64,000 nucleotides of DNA from Bradyrhizobium embrapense (GTDB lineage Bacteria; Pseudomonadota; Alphaproteobacteria; Rhizobiales; Xanthobacteraceae). The notes under the pieces were generated by a model. It was not told the DNA's origin. It was given only the letters and a program-made list of their open reading frames with translations, and ran no database searches. The DNA lies in contig NZ_LFIP02000005.1 in NCBI RefSeq assembly GCF_001189235.2, positions 558,001 through 622,000 on the forward strand, read 5' to 3'. The position numbers were made by a program, and so were the translations under genes. This document shows positions 34,196-42,383 of this stretch, in pieces (positions within the stretch are counted from its first letter, which is position 1; every line of letters starts with the position of its first letter).

Positions 34196-34600
34196 ATGAG
34201 AACTTTACTGGCGAATGCTGGTTTGGCACTGCTGTTGGCCTTGGCAACGGGACCAGGCGTCAGCGCTCAGGAGGCCCCTGATTATTTCAAACGGACATTT
34301 CCGGACCAGGTACTGAAGCCGCATTGGGACGAACAGCTGGCCGTGATGAACCCCAACGGAGCTTTGGACGCGAAGACCAAGCAACTCATTGCCCTCGGCG
34401 TGGCAGCACAGATTCCCTGTGTCTATTGCGTTTACGGCCACACCAAATTGGCAAAAGGCGCTGGCGCGACCGATGCGCAAATCAAGGAGGCCATTGCAAC
34501 CGCGGCGCTGGTTCGTTTCAACAGCACGATGCTGCAAGGCTCGGGTTACGACATGCAGAAATTCCAACAGGAAGTTGATAGACTGTCCGCACCGAAATAG
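34196..34600 (+). CDS. exported carboxymuconolactone decarboxylase/AhpD-like protein with CxxC
   Basis: A 134-residue protein with a signal peptide (LLANAGLALLLALATGPGVSA, cut before QEAPDY). The mature domain has the AhpD core: DAKTKQLIALGVAAQ, then PCVYCVYGHTKLAKGAGA with the redox CxxC (Cys75, Cys78) and the following His, and EAIATAALVRFNSTM. AhpD-type CxxC proteins are peroxidase-linked disulfide reductants; most are cytoplasmic, so export is notable. It stands alone between divergent ALDH and convergent RND genes. GGGAG precedes the ATG. Confidence 0.85.
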   Translation: MRTLLANAGLALLLALATGPGVSAQEAPDYFKRTFPDQVLKPHWDEQLAVMNPNGALDAKTKQLIALGVAAQIPCVYCVYGHTKLAKGAGATDAQIKEAIATAALVRFNSTMLQGSGYDMQKFQQEVDRLSAPK

Positions 34601-34715
34601 CCTTGGCGTCAATTCGCTGCATCTGCTCATGACCCCATCGGCCCTTGGCGGACATTCGCTCAGGCGTCGCCGACGCCAGCTGTGCAGGGTAACATGGTGT
34701 GAGTGCGCGGCCCGG

Positions 34716-37700
34716 TCAGGACGCGCGTGCCGCTGCCCGGCGTGCGCGGCGCGCCGCACGGCGCCGTTGCGTCCACAGCCTGGCGCGGTCGAGATAGAGA
34801 TAGACCACCGGCGTAGTGTAGAGGGTCAGGATCTGGCTCAGGATCAGGCCGCCGAAGATCGCGATGCCGAGCGGCTGGCGCAGCTCGCTGCCTTCGCCGA
34901 GGCCGATCATCAGCGGCACCGCGCCGAACAGCGCGGCGAGCGTCGTCATCATGATCGGGCGGAAGCGCATCAGGCAGGCCTCGTAGATCGCATCGCGCGA
35001 CGACAGCCCGCGCTGGCGCTCGGCATCGAGCGCGAAGTCGATCATCATGATGGCGTTCTTCTTTACGATTCCGACCAGCAGGATCACCCCGATCATGCCG
35101 ATGATGTCAAAATCGGTGTGCGACAGCATCAGCGCCGCCACTGCGCCGACGCCGGCCGAGGGGAGGGTAGAGAGGATGGTCAGCGGGTGGATGTAACTCT
35201 CGTAGAGCATGCCGAGCGAGATGTAGATCGTCGCAAGTGCTGCGAGGATCAGGAACAGCTCGTTCGCCAGCGCCTGCTGGAAGACCTTCGCGGAGCCCGC
35301 GAACCCGCCGGAAATGCCCGCCGGCATGCCGAGCGCATGCATCGCGTTCTCGATCGTGGTGGTCGCGGTGCTGAGCGAGACGCCCGGCGGCAGGTTGAAC
35401 GAGATGGTGCTGGCGACCAAGAGATCCTGGTGGTTGACCGCGAGCGGCGTCTCGCCGTGCTCGAAGCGGGCGACGCTCGACAGCGGGATCATCGTCTCCG
35501 CGCTGGTCGAGACCGCGGTTCCGGTCGAGGCAACGCCCTTGCCGGTGGCGCCGATCGAGTTGGTGGCCTGATTGCGCACCACACTGGCGGCGACCGAGCT
35601 GATCGAGCTCTTCTGCGACGACGAGGCCACTGTGCCGGCCACCGCATTGGTGCTCTGCGTGCCGCTCGCCGATCCGCCCGAGGTCGAGATATAGACCTCC
35701 TTCAGGGTCTGCGGGTCCTGCGAGAAACGCGGCGCGACCTCCATGATGACGTGATACTGGTTGCGCGCGACGAAGATGGTCGAGACCTGGCGCTGCCCGA
35801 ACGCGTCATAGAGCGTGTTGTCGAGCTGGCTGACGGAGATCCCGAGCCGCGAGGCGGCGTCGCGATCGATCACGAGATTGGCTTGCAGCGCCTTGTTCTG
35901 CTGGTCGGTGTTGACGTCGGCGAGCGTCGGCTCCTTCTGCAAGGCAGCGACGAGCTTCGGCGTCCACTCGTTCAGCTGCTCGAAAGTCGAGCCCTTCAGC
36001 GTGTATTGATAGGCCGCATTGCCGGAGCGGCCGCCGGCGCCGAGATCGCCGATCGACTGCAGGAACAGGGTGGCGCCCGCCACCTGTGCCAGGGGGTCGC
36101 GCAGCCGTTCGATCACCTTGTCGGCGCGCAGGTTGCGCTCGCCCATCGGCTTCAGCGAGGCGAACACGGTGCCGGTGTTGGTGCCGCCCGGGCCGACGCC
36201 GCCGCCGCCGGTGAAGCCGACCGCGGTGTCGACCGCCGGATCTGACTTCACGATGTCGATGAACTGGGTCAGCTTCTGCTGCATCAGCTGGAACGAGGTG
36301 CTCTGGTCGGCCTGGATCGAGCCGATCAACAGTCCGGTATCCTGTTGCGGAACGAAGCCCTTGGGCACCACCGAGTAGAGATGGAAGTTCAGATAGAGCG
36401 TGCAGCCGAGGATCAGCATCACCAGCAGCGGATGGCGCAGCGCGAGGCCGAGCGTCGCGCGGTAGCCGCTCAGCATCAGCTCGAAGACGCGCTCGTTGAT
36501 CCGGTAGATCCGGCCGTGCGGCTGGCCTTCCTCCTTGCGCAGCAGCACCGCGCACATCATCGGCGTCGTGGTCAGCGACACCACCAGCGAGATTACGATC
36601 GCGATCGTGATCGTCATGGCGAATTCGCGGAACAGGCGGCCGACCAGCCCGCCCATCAGCAGGATCGGCACGAACACCGCGATCAGCGACACGCTCATCG
36701 ACAGCACGGTGAAGCCGACCTCGCGGGTGCCGACCAGCGTCGCCTCCAGCCGCGACATCCCGGCATCCATGTGGCGGGCGATGTTCTCCAGCACCACGAT
36801 GGCGTCGTCGACCACGAAGCCGGTCGCCACCGTCAGCGCCATCAGCGAGAAGATGTCGAGGGTGTAGCCGAGCAGATACATCACGGCGAAGGTCGCGATC
36901 AGCGATACGCCGACCGCGACCACCGGTACCAGCGTGGCCCGCGCATCGCGCAGGAAGGCGAACACGACCAGGATCACCAGGGCGACCGCGATCAGCAGCG
37001 TGATCTCGACGTCGTGCAGCGAGGCCCGGATCGTCTTCGAGCGGTCCATCGCCAGCGTGATGTCGATCGCGGGCGAGACCGAGGCCCTGAGCTGCGGCAT
37101 CAGCCCCTTCACGCTGTCGACCATCTTGATGATGTTGGCGCCCGACTGCCGGTACACGATCATCACGACGGCCGGCTTGCCGTTGGAAAGGCCGAGCGTG
37201 CGCACATTCTCGACTGAATCGATGACGTCGCCGACGTCGGTCAGGCGCACCGCGGCGCCGTTGCGGTAGGCGACGACCAGCGGCTTGTAGTCGGCGGCGC
37301 GCCTCGCCTGGTCGTTGGCGTAGATCTGGTAGCGCTGGTCCCCGACATCGATCCCGCCCTTCGGGCTGTGCGCATTGGCGCTCGAGAGCGCGGCGCGGAC
37401 GTCCTCGAGCCCGATGCCGTATTTGTAGAGTGCCGGCGGGATCAGCTCGACGCGCACCGCGGGCAGCGAACCGCCGCCCACCGAGACCTCGCCGACGCCC
37501 TCGACCTGCGACAGCTTCTGCGCCAGTACGGTCGAGGCGGCGTCATAGAGCTCGGCCGGCGTCAGCGTGTCCGAGGTCAGTGTGTAGATCAGGATCGGCG
37601 CCGAGGCCGGGTTGAACTTGCGGTAGGTGGGATTGGCGCGGAGGTTGGTCGGCAGGTCGGCGCGCGCCGCGTTGATCGCCGCCTGCACATCGCGCGCAGC

Positions 37701-38009
37701 GCCGTTGATGTCGCGGTCGATGTCGAACTGCAGCGTGATGCGGGCGGAGCCGAGCGAGGACGACGACGTCATTTCGGTGACGCTGGCGATCTGGCCGAGA
37801 TGGCGCTCCAGCGGGCTCGCCACGGTGGAAGCGACGTCGGCCGGGCTGGCGCCGGGCAGGGTCGCCTGCACCATGATGGTCGGGATGTCGACGTCGGGCA
37901 GCGGTGACACCGGCAGCTTGAAGAACGCAATGATGCCCGCCACCACCAGTCCAAGAGACAGCAGCGTGGTGCCGACCGGCCGGCGGATGAAGGGGGCGGA
38001 GAGGTTCAT
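34716..38009 (-). CDS. RND efflux permease (MdtB/HAE1-like)
   Basis: A 1097-residue inner-membrane proton-driven exporter of the AcrB/MdtB superfamily. It begins MNLSAPFIRRPVGTTLLSLG. Twelve helices with two large periplasmic loops are evident. The proton-relay Asp pair is in TM4, FVVDDAIVVLENIARH. The second porter loop contains an extra Ser/Thr/Ala-rich stretch of about 65 residues (encoded near 35495-35690) that is absent from typical members. No membrane-fusion or outer-membrane partner gene lies in the same transcript here; upstream is the TPR-caspase gene. The substrate is unknown. Confidence 0.92.
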   Translation of the reverse strand: MNLSAPFIRRPVGTTLLSLGLVVAGIIAFFKLPVSPLPDVDIPTIMVQATLPGASPADVASTVASPLERHLGQIASVTEMTSSSSLGSARITLQFDIDRDINGAARDVQAAINAARADLPTNLRANPTYRKFNPASAPILIYTLTSDTLTPAELYDAASTVLAQKLSQVEGVGEVSVGGGSLPAVRVELIPPALYKYGIGLEDVRAALSSANAHSPKGGIDVGDQRYQIYANDQARRAADYKPLVVAYRNGAAVRLTDVGDVIDSVENVRTLGLSNGKPAVVMIVYRQSGANIIKMVDSVKGLMPQLRASVSPAIDITLAMDRSKTIRASLHDVEITLLIAVALVILVVFAFLRDARATLVPVVAVGVSLIATFAVMYLLGYTLDIFSLMALTVATGFVVDDAIVVLENIARHMDAGMSRLEATLVGTREVGFTVLSMSVSLIAVFVPILLMGGLVGRLFREFAMTITIAIVISLVVSLTTTPMMCAVLLRKEEGQPHGRIYRINERVFELMLSGYRATLGLALRHPLLVMLILGCTLYLNFHLYSVVPKGFVPQQDTGLLIGSIQADQSTSFQLMQQKLTQFIDIVKSDPAVDTAVGFTGGGGVGPGGTNTGTVFASLKPMGERNLRADKVIERLRDPLAQVAGATLFLQSIGDLGAGGRSGNAAYQYTLKGSTFEQLNEWTPKLVAALQKEPTLADVNTDQQNKALQANLVIDRDAASRLGISVSQLDNTLYDAFGQRQVSTIFVARNQYHVIMEVAPRFSQDPQTLKEVYISTSGGSASGTQSTNAVAGTVASSSQKSSISSVAASVVRNQATNSIGATGKGVASTGTAVSTSAETMIPLSSVARFEHGETPLAVNHQDLLVASTISFNLPPGVSLSTATTTIENAMHALGMPAGISGGFAGSAKVFQQALANELFLILAALATIYISLGMLYESYIHPLTILSTLPSAGVGAVAALMLSHTDFDIIGMIGVILLVGIVKKNAIMMIDFALDAERQRGLSSRDAIYEACLMRFRPIMMTTLAALFGAVPLMIGLGEGSELRQPLGIAIFGGLILSQILTLYTTPVVYLYLDRARLWTQRRRAARRARRAAARAS

Positions 38010-38179
38010 TGCATCAGTGCCGATGTTCGCGGATGAGCTTCTATCCGTCCATGCCGCGACGCAAAAGCCTAAATGTCACAGGCCGCTGCCATACACCCGC
38101 CGTGATTTGCCGGATAGCGACAGACGCCCGACGAGGGCCGCATTCTCGATCGCATCGTTCTCGATCGGGCAGACACGGA

Positions 38180-40000
38180 CTACTTCGCCGCGTTCTGGCT
38201 GGCGCCGACGAAATAGAAATCCTCGGCTCCCGGCACCGAACCGTAGCTGAAGGGCTGCTGCCGCCGATCCGTCGCCGCCATGACGTCGTCGCGCACGAGG
38301 TCGAACAGCTTGCGGATCTCGATCCGCGGCGTCTGCATGCGCTTGATCAGGGCGGTCACGAACGGGCTGTGACCGCCGTCGCCGTCGAGCGCGACCTGGC
38401 CGTGCTTGGCGGCGTAGACCACGAGCGTGCCGCTGTCGGGCTCGACCTGCGCCAATCCCCTGCCGATGGAGCGCGACGCGACGGTACGCTTGATCTGGTT
38501 GGCGAACGGATTGTCGCGGCAGGCATCGAGAATGACCAGATGCAGCTTGCGCGCCCCTTCGGTGGCGCCCATCACCTGGGTCAGCGCGACGGCCTCGAAC
38601 GACACGTCGCGGTCGGTGGCGAGTTTGGCGTCGACCGGCACCAGATAGTTCTCGTCGGCCATCTCCATGCCGTGCCCGGCATAGTAGATCACGGCCCAGT
38701 CGGCGCCGTCAGCCGCGTCGGCGAATGATTTGAGGGCTTCGACCAGGCCGTCCCGCGTGGCATCGGTGACGAGGCGGACATCCTGGAAGCCGACGGCGCG
38801 CAGCGTGTCGGCAATCGCCGCGGCATCCTGTCCGGGGTTCGGCAACACCGGGACGGAGCGGTACTTCGAGTTACCCACGACCAGGGCGATGCGCCGTTCG
38901 GTTGGTGTGGCCTTGGGACTCGCGCCGATCGGCGGCACCGGAACGGCCGCCGCGAGCGCGGCGGCAGGATTGGCCGCGCCAGGCTTGGCCGCGCCGTGAT
39001 CGGCGACGACGCTCTTCTCCGGGCTGGCGACCTGATCCAGCCGCTGCAAACCTTCCCTGGCGACGCGCTGGCCCTGGGTGCGGTCGAGCTGATCGAGGCC
39101 GATGACGTCGAGCGCATGCCGGAAGTCGGCGCGCGCACCATCGATATCGCCCTTCTGCTCGTCGACGAGGCCGCGGCGTGCGTAGTTCAGCGCGCCCTGG
39201 GCGTTGAGTTGCGTGGCGTGGTCGTAGTCGCGCATGGCCTGGTCGAGCTCACCCTTGCTGGCCAGCGTCAGGCCACGCAGCGAGTAGAACTCGGATTGCC
39301 CGTCCTGGATCGCGATCGCGTGTTCGATATCCCGCGCGGCACTGTCGAGATCGCCGGCGCTGATCTCGACGACGGCCCGGCAATAATAGGGGCCGGCTGC
39401 GCGGGGCGCGAGCTTGATCGCACTCTGGCAATGCAGCGCCGCGAGCCGATCCTTGCCGCCGAAATCGTAGACCAGCGCGCGATTGACGTAGGCGTACCAG
39501 GAGCTGGGATCGAGCTCGATCGACTTGCCGTAATCGGCCAGCGCGCGATCATAGTCGCCGGTAGCGACGAACAGCTCGGCGCGATTGTTGAACCAGCCCG
39601 CGCTGAACGGACCTGCGGGCTTGAGCCGGATCGCCTGATCGAAGTCGCTCAGCGCACGGTCATAGTCCTGGTTTTGCAGATAGACCTTCGCCCGCTGGCC
39701 ATAGGAGGGCGCAAACGACGGATTGATCGCGATCGACTGATCGTAGTCCGCCTTGGCTTTCTCCAGATCGCCCTTGTTATGCCAGGCCAGCGCCCGGTTG
39801 TAATAGGTGGTCGCGAGGTCGCGCCCCCTCGGATTGGCCGCGATCAGGCGGGTGCAGGCCGGGATCGCGAGCTCCGGGTGCGGCTCCTTGGCGTCGCACG
39901 CCGCGCCATCCTCTCGCAGACCGGCATGAGATGGTGAGTTCAGCAGCAACAGCAGGCCGATGGCGGCGAGCTTTGGCAATGAGGGGCGCATTCCAGTCAT
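38180..40000 (-). CDS. secreted TPR-repeat and caspase-like (peptidase C14) protein
   Basis: A 606-residue protein. After a signal peptide (LAAIGLLLLLNSPSHA) come about seven tetratricopeptide repeats (for example DYDQSIAINPSFAPSYGQRA, DYDRALSDFDQAIRLKP, DYGKSIELDPSSWYAYVNRA) over residues 55-310. An Ala/Pro linker then leads to a caspase-fold domain starting RRIALVVGNSKY. The catalytic dyad is present: His443 in YYAGHGME and Cys494 in VILDACRDNPF. The substrate pocket and target are unknown. An in-frame start at 40030 has no conserved residues; 39991 is another option. Such proteins are frequent in rhizobia, with no settled function. Confidence 0.88.
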   Translation of the reverse strand: MTGMRPSLPKLAAIGLLLLLNSPSHAGLREDGAACDAKEPHPELAIPACTRLIAANPRGRDLATTYYNRALAWHNKGDLEKAKADYDQSIAINPSFAPSYGQRAKVYLQNQDYDRALSDFDQAIRLKPAGPFSAGWFNNRAELFVATGDYDRALADYGKSIELDPSSWYAYVNRALVYDFGGKDRLAALHCQSAIKLAPRAAGPYYCRAVVEISAGDLDSAARDIEHAIAIQDGQSEFYSLRGLTLASKGELDQAMRDYDHATQLNAQGALNYARRGLVDEQKGDIDGARADFRHALDVIGLDQLDRTQGQRVAREGLQRLDQVASPEKSVVADHGAAKPGAANPAAALAAAVPVPPIGASPKATPTERRIALVVGNSKYRSVPVLPNPGQDAAAIADTLRAVGFQDVRLVTDATRDGLVEALKSFADAADGADWAVIYYAGHGMEMADENYLVPVDAKLATDRDVSFEAVALTQVMGATEGARKLHLVILDACRDNPFANQIKRTVASRSIGRGLAQVEPDSGTLVVYAAKHGQVALDGDGGHSPFVTALIKRMQTPRIEIRKLFDLVRDDVMAATDRRQQPFSYGSVPGAEDFYFVGASQNAAK

Positions 40001-40103
40001 TCCATTCCAGCGACCGGAAATTGAGACCACAATATTGTTCGCGCCGTGGCAAAACTCCGCGAACTCTTCAATCTATGCGATCGATGCCGATGGCACGCCG
40101 CAT

Positions 40104-40712
40104 TCAGGCCGGATCAGGTCCGCCCGCCGCGCGCGCATCGCGATGCAGTGCGGTGCCCGCGTCATGCAGCATCACCGCAAGCTGGTGCAATGGCGCATCG
40201 CGAAATCCCTGCTGCTCGATCGTCGCGACGGTCGACAGCACATAGTCGCGGTTGTTGCCGGAGCGGCCATGGCCCTGCTGCACCAGGCGCAGCTGCTCGG
40301 CGAGCGACAGCCGCCCGGCATATTGCACATGGCCGCGGTCGACCACATAGGCCAGCGCGGAGACGCGATCGCGCGCCGCATTCTCCAGCCACACCGAGCG
40401 CATCACCTCGCGATACACGTTGGTGGTCTGCTCGCGCGCCCGCAAATAGGCGATGGTGTCGTGGCGCAGGCGGGCGGCAACGCGGAACGCGATGCCGCGG
40501 CAGGCGCCGCCGCGGTCGAGCCCGAGCACCAGTCCCGGCTTCTCCGGCGTGCCGCGGTGGTCGAACGAATAGACGCAGAGCGCGCGATGCTCGCCGATCA
40601 GCCGTGCCGGCACCTGCTCGAGGAACTCGAAGCCCGGCTTCCACATCAGCGAGCCGTAGCCGAACACCCAGAGGTCGCCGTCGGTTTCGGAGTGGGGAGG
40701 ATTTGCTGACAT
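40104..40712 (-). CDS. glutathione-specific gamma-glutamylcyclotransferase (ChaC family)
   Basis: A 202-residue ChaC-type enzyme that splits glutathione to 5-oxoproline and Cys-Gly. It begins with LWVFGYGSLMWKPGFEF, where YGSL is the family's substrate-binding loop, followed by ALCVYSFDHRGTPEKPGLV and the region with the catalytic Glu, which ChaC families place in this fold (VYREVMRSVWLENA, DYVLSTVATIE). Length is normal. It is monocistronic and divergent from the DUF2125 gene, with an unusual 11-bp repeat array in the gap between them. Confidence 0.88.
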   Translation of the reverse strand: MSANPPHSETDGDLWVFGYGSLMWKPGFEFLEQVPARLIGEHRALCVYSFDHRGTPEKPGLVLGLDRGGACRGIAFRVAARLRHDTIAYLRAREQTTNVYREVMRSVWLENAARDRVSALAYVVDRGHVQYAGRLSLAEQLRLVQQGHGRSGNNRDYVLSTVATIEQQGFRDAPLHQLAVMLHDAGTALHRDARAAGGPDPA

Positions 40713-40770
40713 CGCGGAGATGGGCTAGCAGAACACGAGGTCGAAGCGAAGCAGATTCCGTGATGTTTCC

Positions 40771-40825
40771 AAGGGTTACCTAAGGGTTACGCAAAGGTTG
40801 CGCGAGGGTTGCGCAACAGCAACGT
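40771..40825. promoter_or_regulatory. array of 11-bp direct repeats in a divergent promoter region
   Basis: Four consecutive 11-mers read AAGGGTTACCT, AAGGGTTACGC, AAAGGTTGCGC and GAGGGTTGCGC (40771-40814, with one base between units 1 and 2 counted in unit 1), followed by AACAGCAACGT. The period equals one helical turn. Regulators of the OmpR/PhoB family bind 11-bp direct repeats, so an operator is plausible. It lies 64 bp before the DUF2125 gene and 58 bp before chaC. Confidence 0.5.
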
Positions 40826-40888
40826 AAGGTTTGCCCGCGGCTTGCTGCCGCTTCGATTTTGACAAATTCGCGCTCCAAAGGACGCCGC

Positions 40889-42076
40889 ATGTCCGATATG
40901 ACCTCCGCCCCCCGCCGTCGCTCGCGCTTCGGCCTTTATGCCGTCCCCGTCGCGGTGCTGATCGCCGCGGTGCTGTGGAGCGGCTTCTGGTTCTTCGCCG
41001 CCTCGCAGGTCGGGGTGCAGGCCGATGCCTGGCGCGCGCAGGAGGCGAAGGCCGGCCGGGTCTATGACTGCGACAAGCGCTCGGTGGCGGGCTACCCGTT
41101 CCGGCTCGAAATCCGCTGCGAGCAGCCCAGCGTGATGCTGGTGTCGCAGACTGCCTCGCCGCAAATGTCGTTCGTGGCGCGGCTCGCCGAGATCCTGGTC
41201 GTGGCGCAGATCTACGATCCCAAGCTCGTGATCGCGGAGTTCAAGGGCCCGGCCACGATCGCCGAGCGCAACGCGCAGCCGACGCTGCAGGTCAATTGGA
41301 GCCTCGGACGCTCCAGCGTGGTCGGCCTGCCGGCGGTGCCGCAGCGCGCCTCGCTGCTGTTCGACAATCTCGCGGTCGATCGCACCGGCGGTGCCGCGCC
41401 GACGCCGCTGATGCGCGTCAACCATATCGAGCTGCACGGCCGGCAGGTCGAAGGCTCGGCGCCGGACAGCCCGGCGATCGAGACCGTGCTGCAGATTGCC
41501 GGCGGCACCCTGCAGGACGTGCATCCGCTGCTCACCCAGCCGTTCAACGCGGACATTCATGCGCGGCTGAACGGCCTGAAGGATTTTTCGCCGAAGCCCT
41601 GGCCGGATCGCTTCCGCGAGATCCAGGCGGCCGGCGGCAGCGTCGAGATCCAGCAGTCGCGGATCGAGCAGGGCGATGTGCTGTCGGTTGCGGCCGGTAC
41701 GCTCCGCCTCAACGCGCAAGGCCGCATCGAGGGCGAGTTGCAGATGACGGTCGCCGGCCTCGAGCGCGTCATTCCCGCGCTCGGCATCGACAAGATGCTG
41801 GAGGATGGCGTGCCGCAGTCAACGCTCGATCGCGTCGCGCCCGGTGTGAAGAGCCAGGACCTCAGCAATTTGTTTGGCGCGCTTGATCGCGCGATCCCCG
41901 GCCTCGGCAAGGTGATCAAGCAGAACGCCAATGCCGGCATCTCCGCCGGCATCAATTCGCTCGGCACGGAAGCTGCGCTCGAAGGCAAGAAGGCGCGCAG
42001 CTTTCCGCTGCGCTTCGCCGACGGCGCGGTGTTTTTGGGCCCGCTGAAAGTCGCGCAGATTCCGCCGCTGTTCTGA
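40889..42076 (+). CDS. DUF2125-domain membrane-anchored protein
   Basis: A 395-residue protein with one N-terminal membrane helix (LYAVPVAVLIAAVLWSGFWF) and a long periplasmic domain. The block YDCDKRSVAGYPFRLEIRC is the DUF2125 hallmark, with further LQVNWSLGRSSVVGLP and the C-terminal FADGAVFLGPLKVAQIPPLF. The function is unknown; the family occurs in alphaproteobacteria. AAAGGA sits seven bases before the ATG at 40889; the ATG at 40859 is further away from the conserved part. Confidence 0.83.
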   Translation: MSDMTSAPRRRSRFGLYAVPVAVLIAAVLWSGFWFFAASQVGVQADAWRAQEAKAGRVYDCDKRSVAGYPFRLEIRCEQPSVMLVSQTASPQMSFVARLAEILVVAQIYDPKLVIAEFKGPATIAERNAQPTLQVNWSLGRSSVVGLPAVPQRASLLFDNLAVDRTGGAAPTPLMRVNHIELHGRQVEGSAPDSPAIETVLQIAGGTLQDVHPLLTQPFNADIHARLNGLKDFSPKPWPDRFREIQAAGGSVEIQQSRIEQGDVLSVAAGTLRLNAQGRIEGELQMTVAGLERVIPALGIDKMLEDGVPQSTLDRVAPGVKSQDLSNLFGALDRAIPGLGKVIKQNANAGISAGINSLGTEAALEGKKARSFPLRFADGAVFLGPLKVAQIPPLF

Positions 42077-42083
42077 GCGCTTC

Positions 42084-42207
42084 CGTCGTTGCGAGCCACC
42101 CGGTCGGCGCGAAGCGCCGCCGGATGACAGGCTCCGCGAAGCAATCCATTGCGCCGCATATGCGGAAGCATGGATTGCTTCGTCGCTAACGCTCCTTGCA
42201 ATGACGG
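42084..42207. repeat. dispersed imperfect inverted repeat (CGTTGCGAG...TTGCAATGACGG)
   Basis: Outer parts CGTCGTTGCGAG and CTCCTTGCAATGACG are near inverted repeats; inner GAAGCAATCCATTGCG and GCATGGATTGCTTCG pair with each other over about 14 bp. Typical rhizobial intergenic element with CCGCGAAGCAATCCAT. It lies just after the DUF2125 stop. Confidence 0.78.
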
Positions 42208-42383
42208 AGCCGGCAAACAGGGCGGACTCCTTATTTCTCGCGCGCGATATCGCCCGTCGCGGCAAAACATTCCCGCGGTCGCGATGAGAAAAACGTGACC
42301 GGAATATTGCGGGCCATCGCGAATATCATTCCCCGAGTTCCGCTCTCTCTCGCCTGAGGAAACAACCTCGTGTGGAGGAAGCG

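Noticed and set aside
34389..36245. 618-codon plus-strand frame
   Set aside because: Antisense to the RND permease. The peptide is rich in Arg, Gly and Asp, without a domain.
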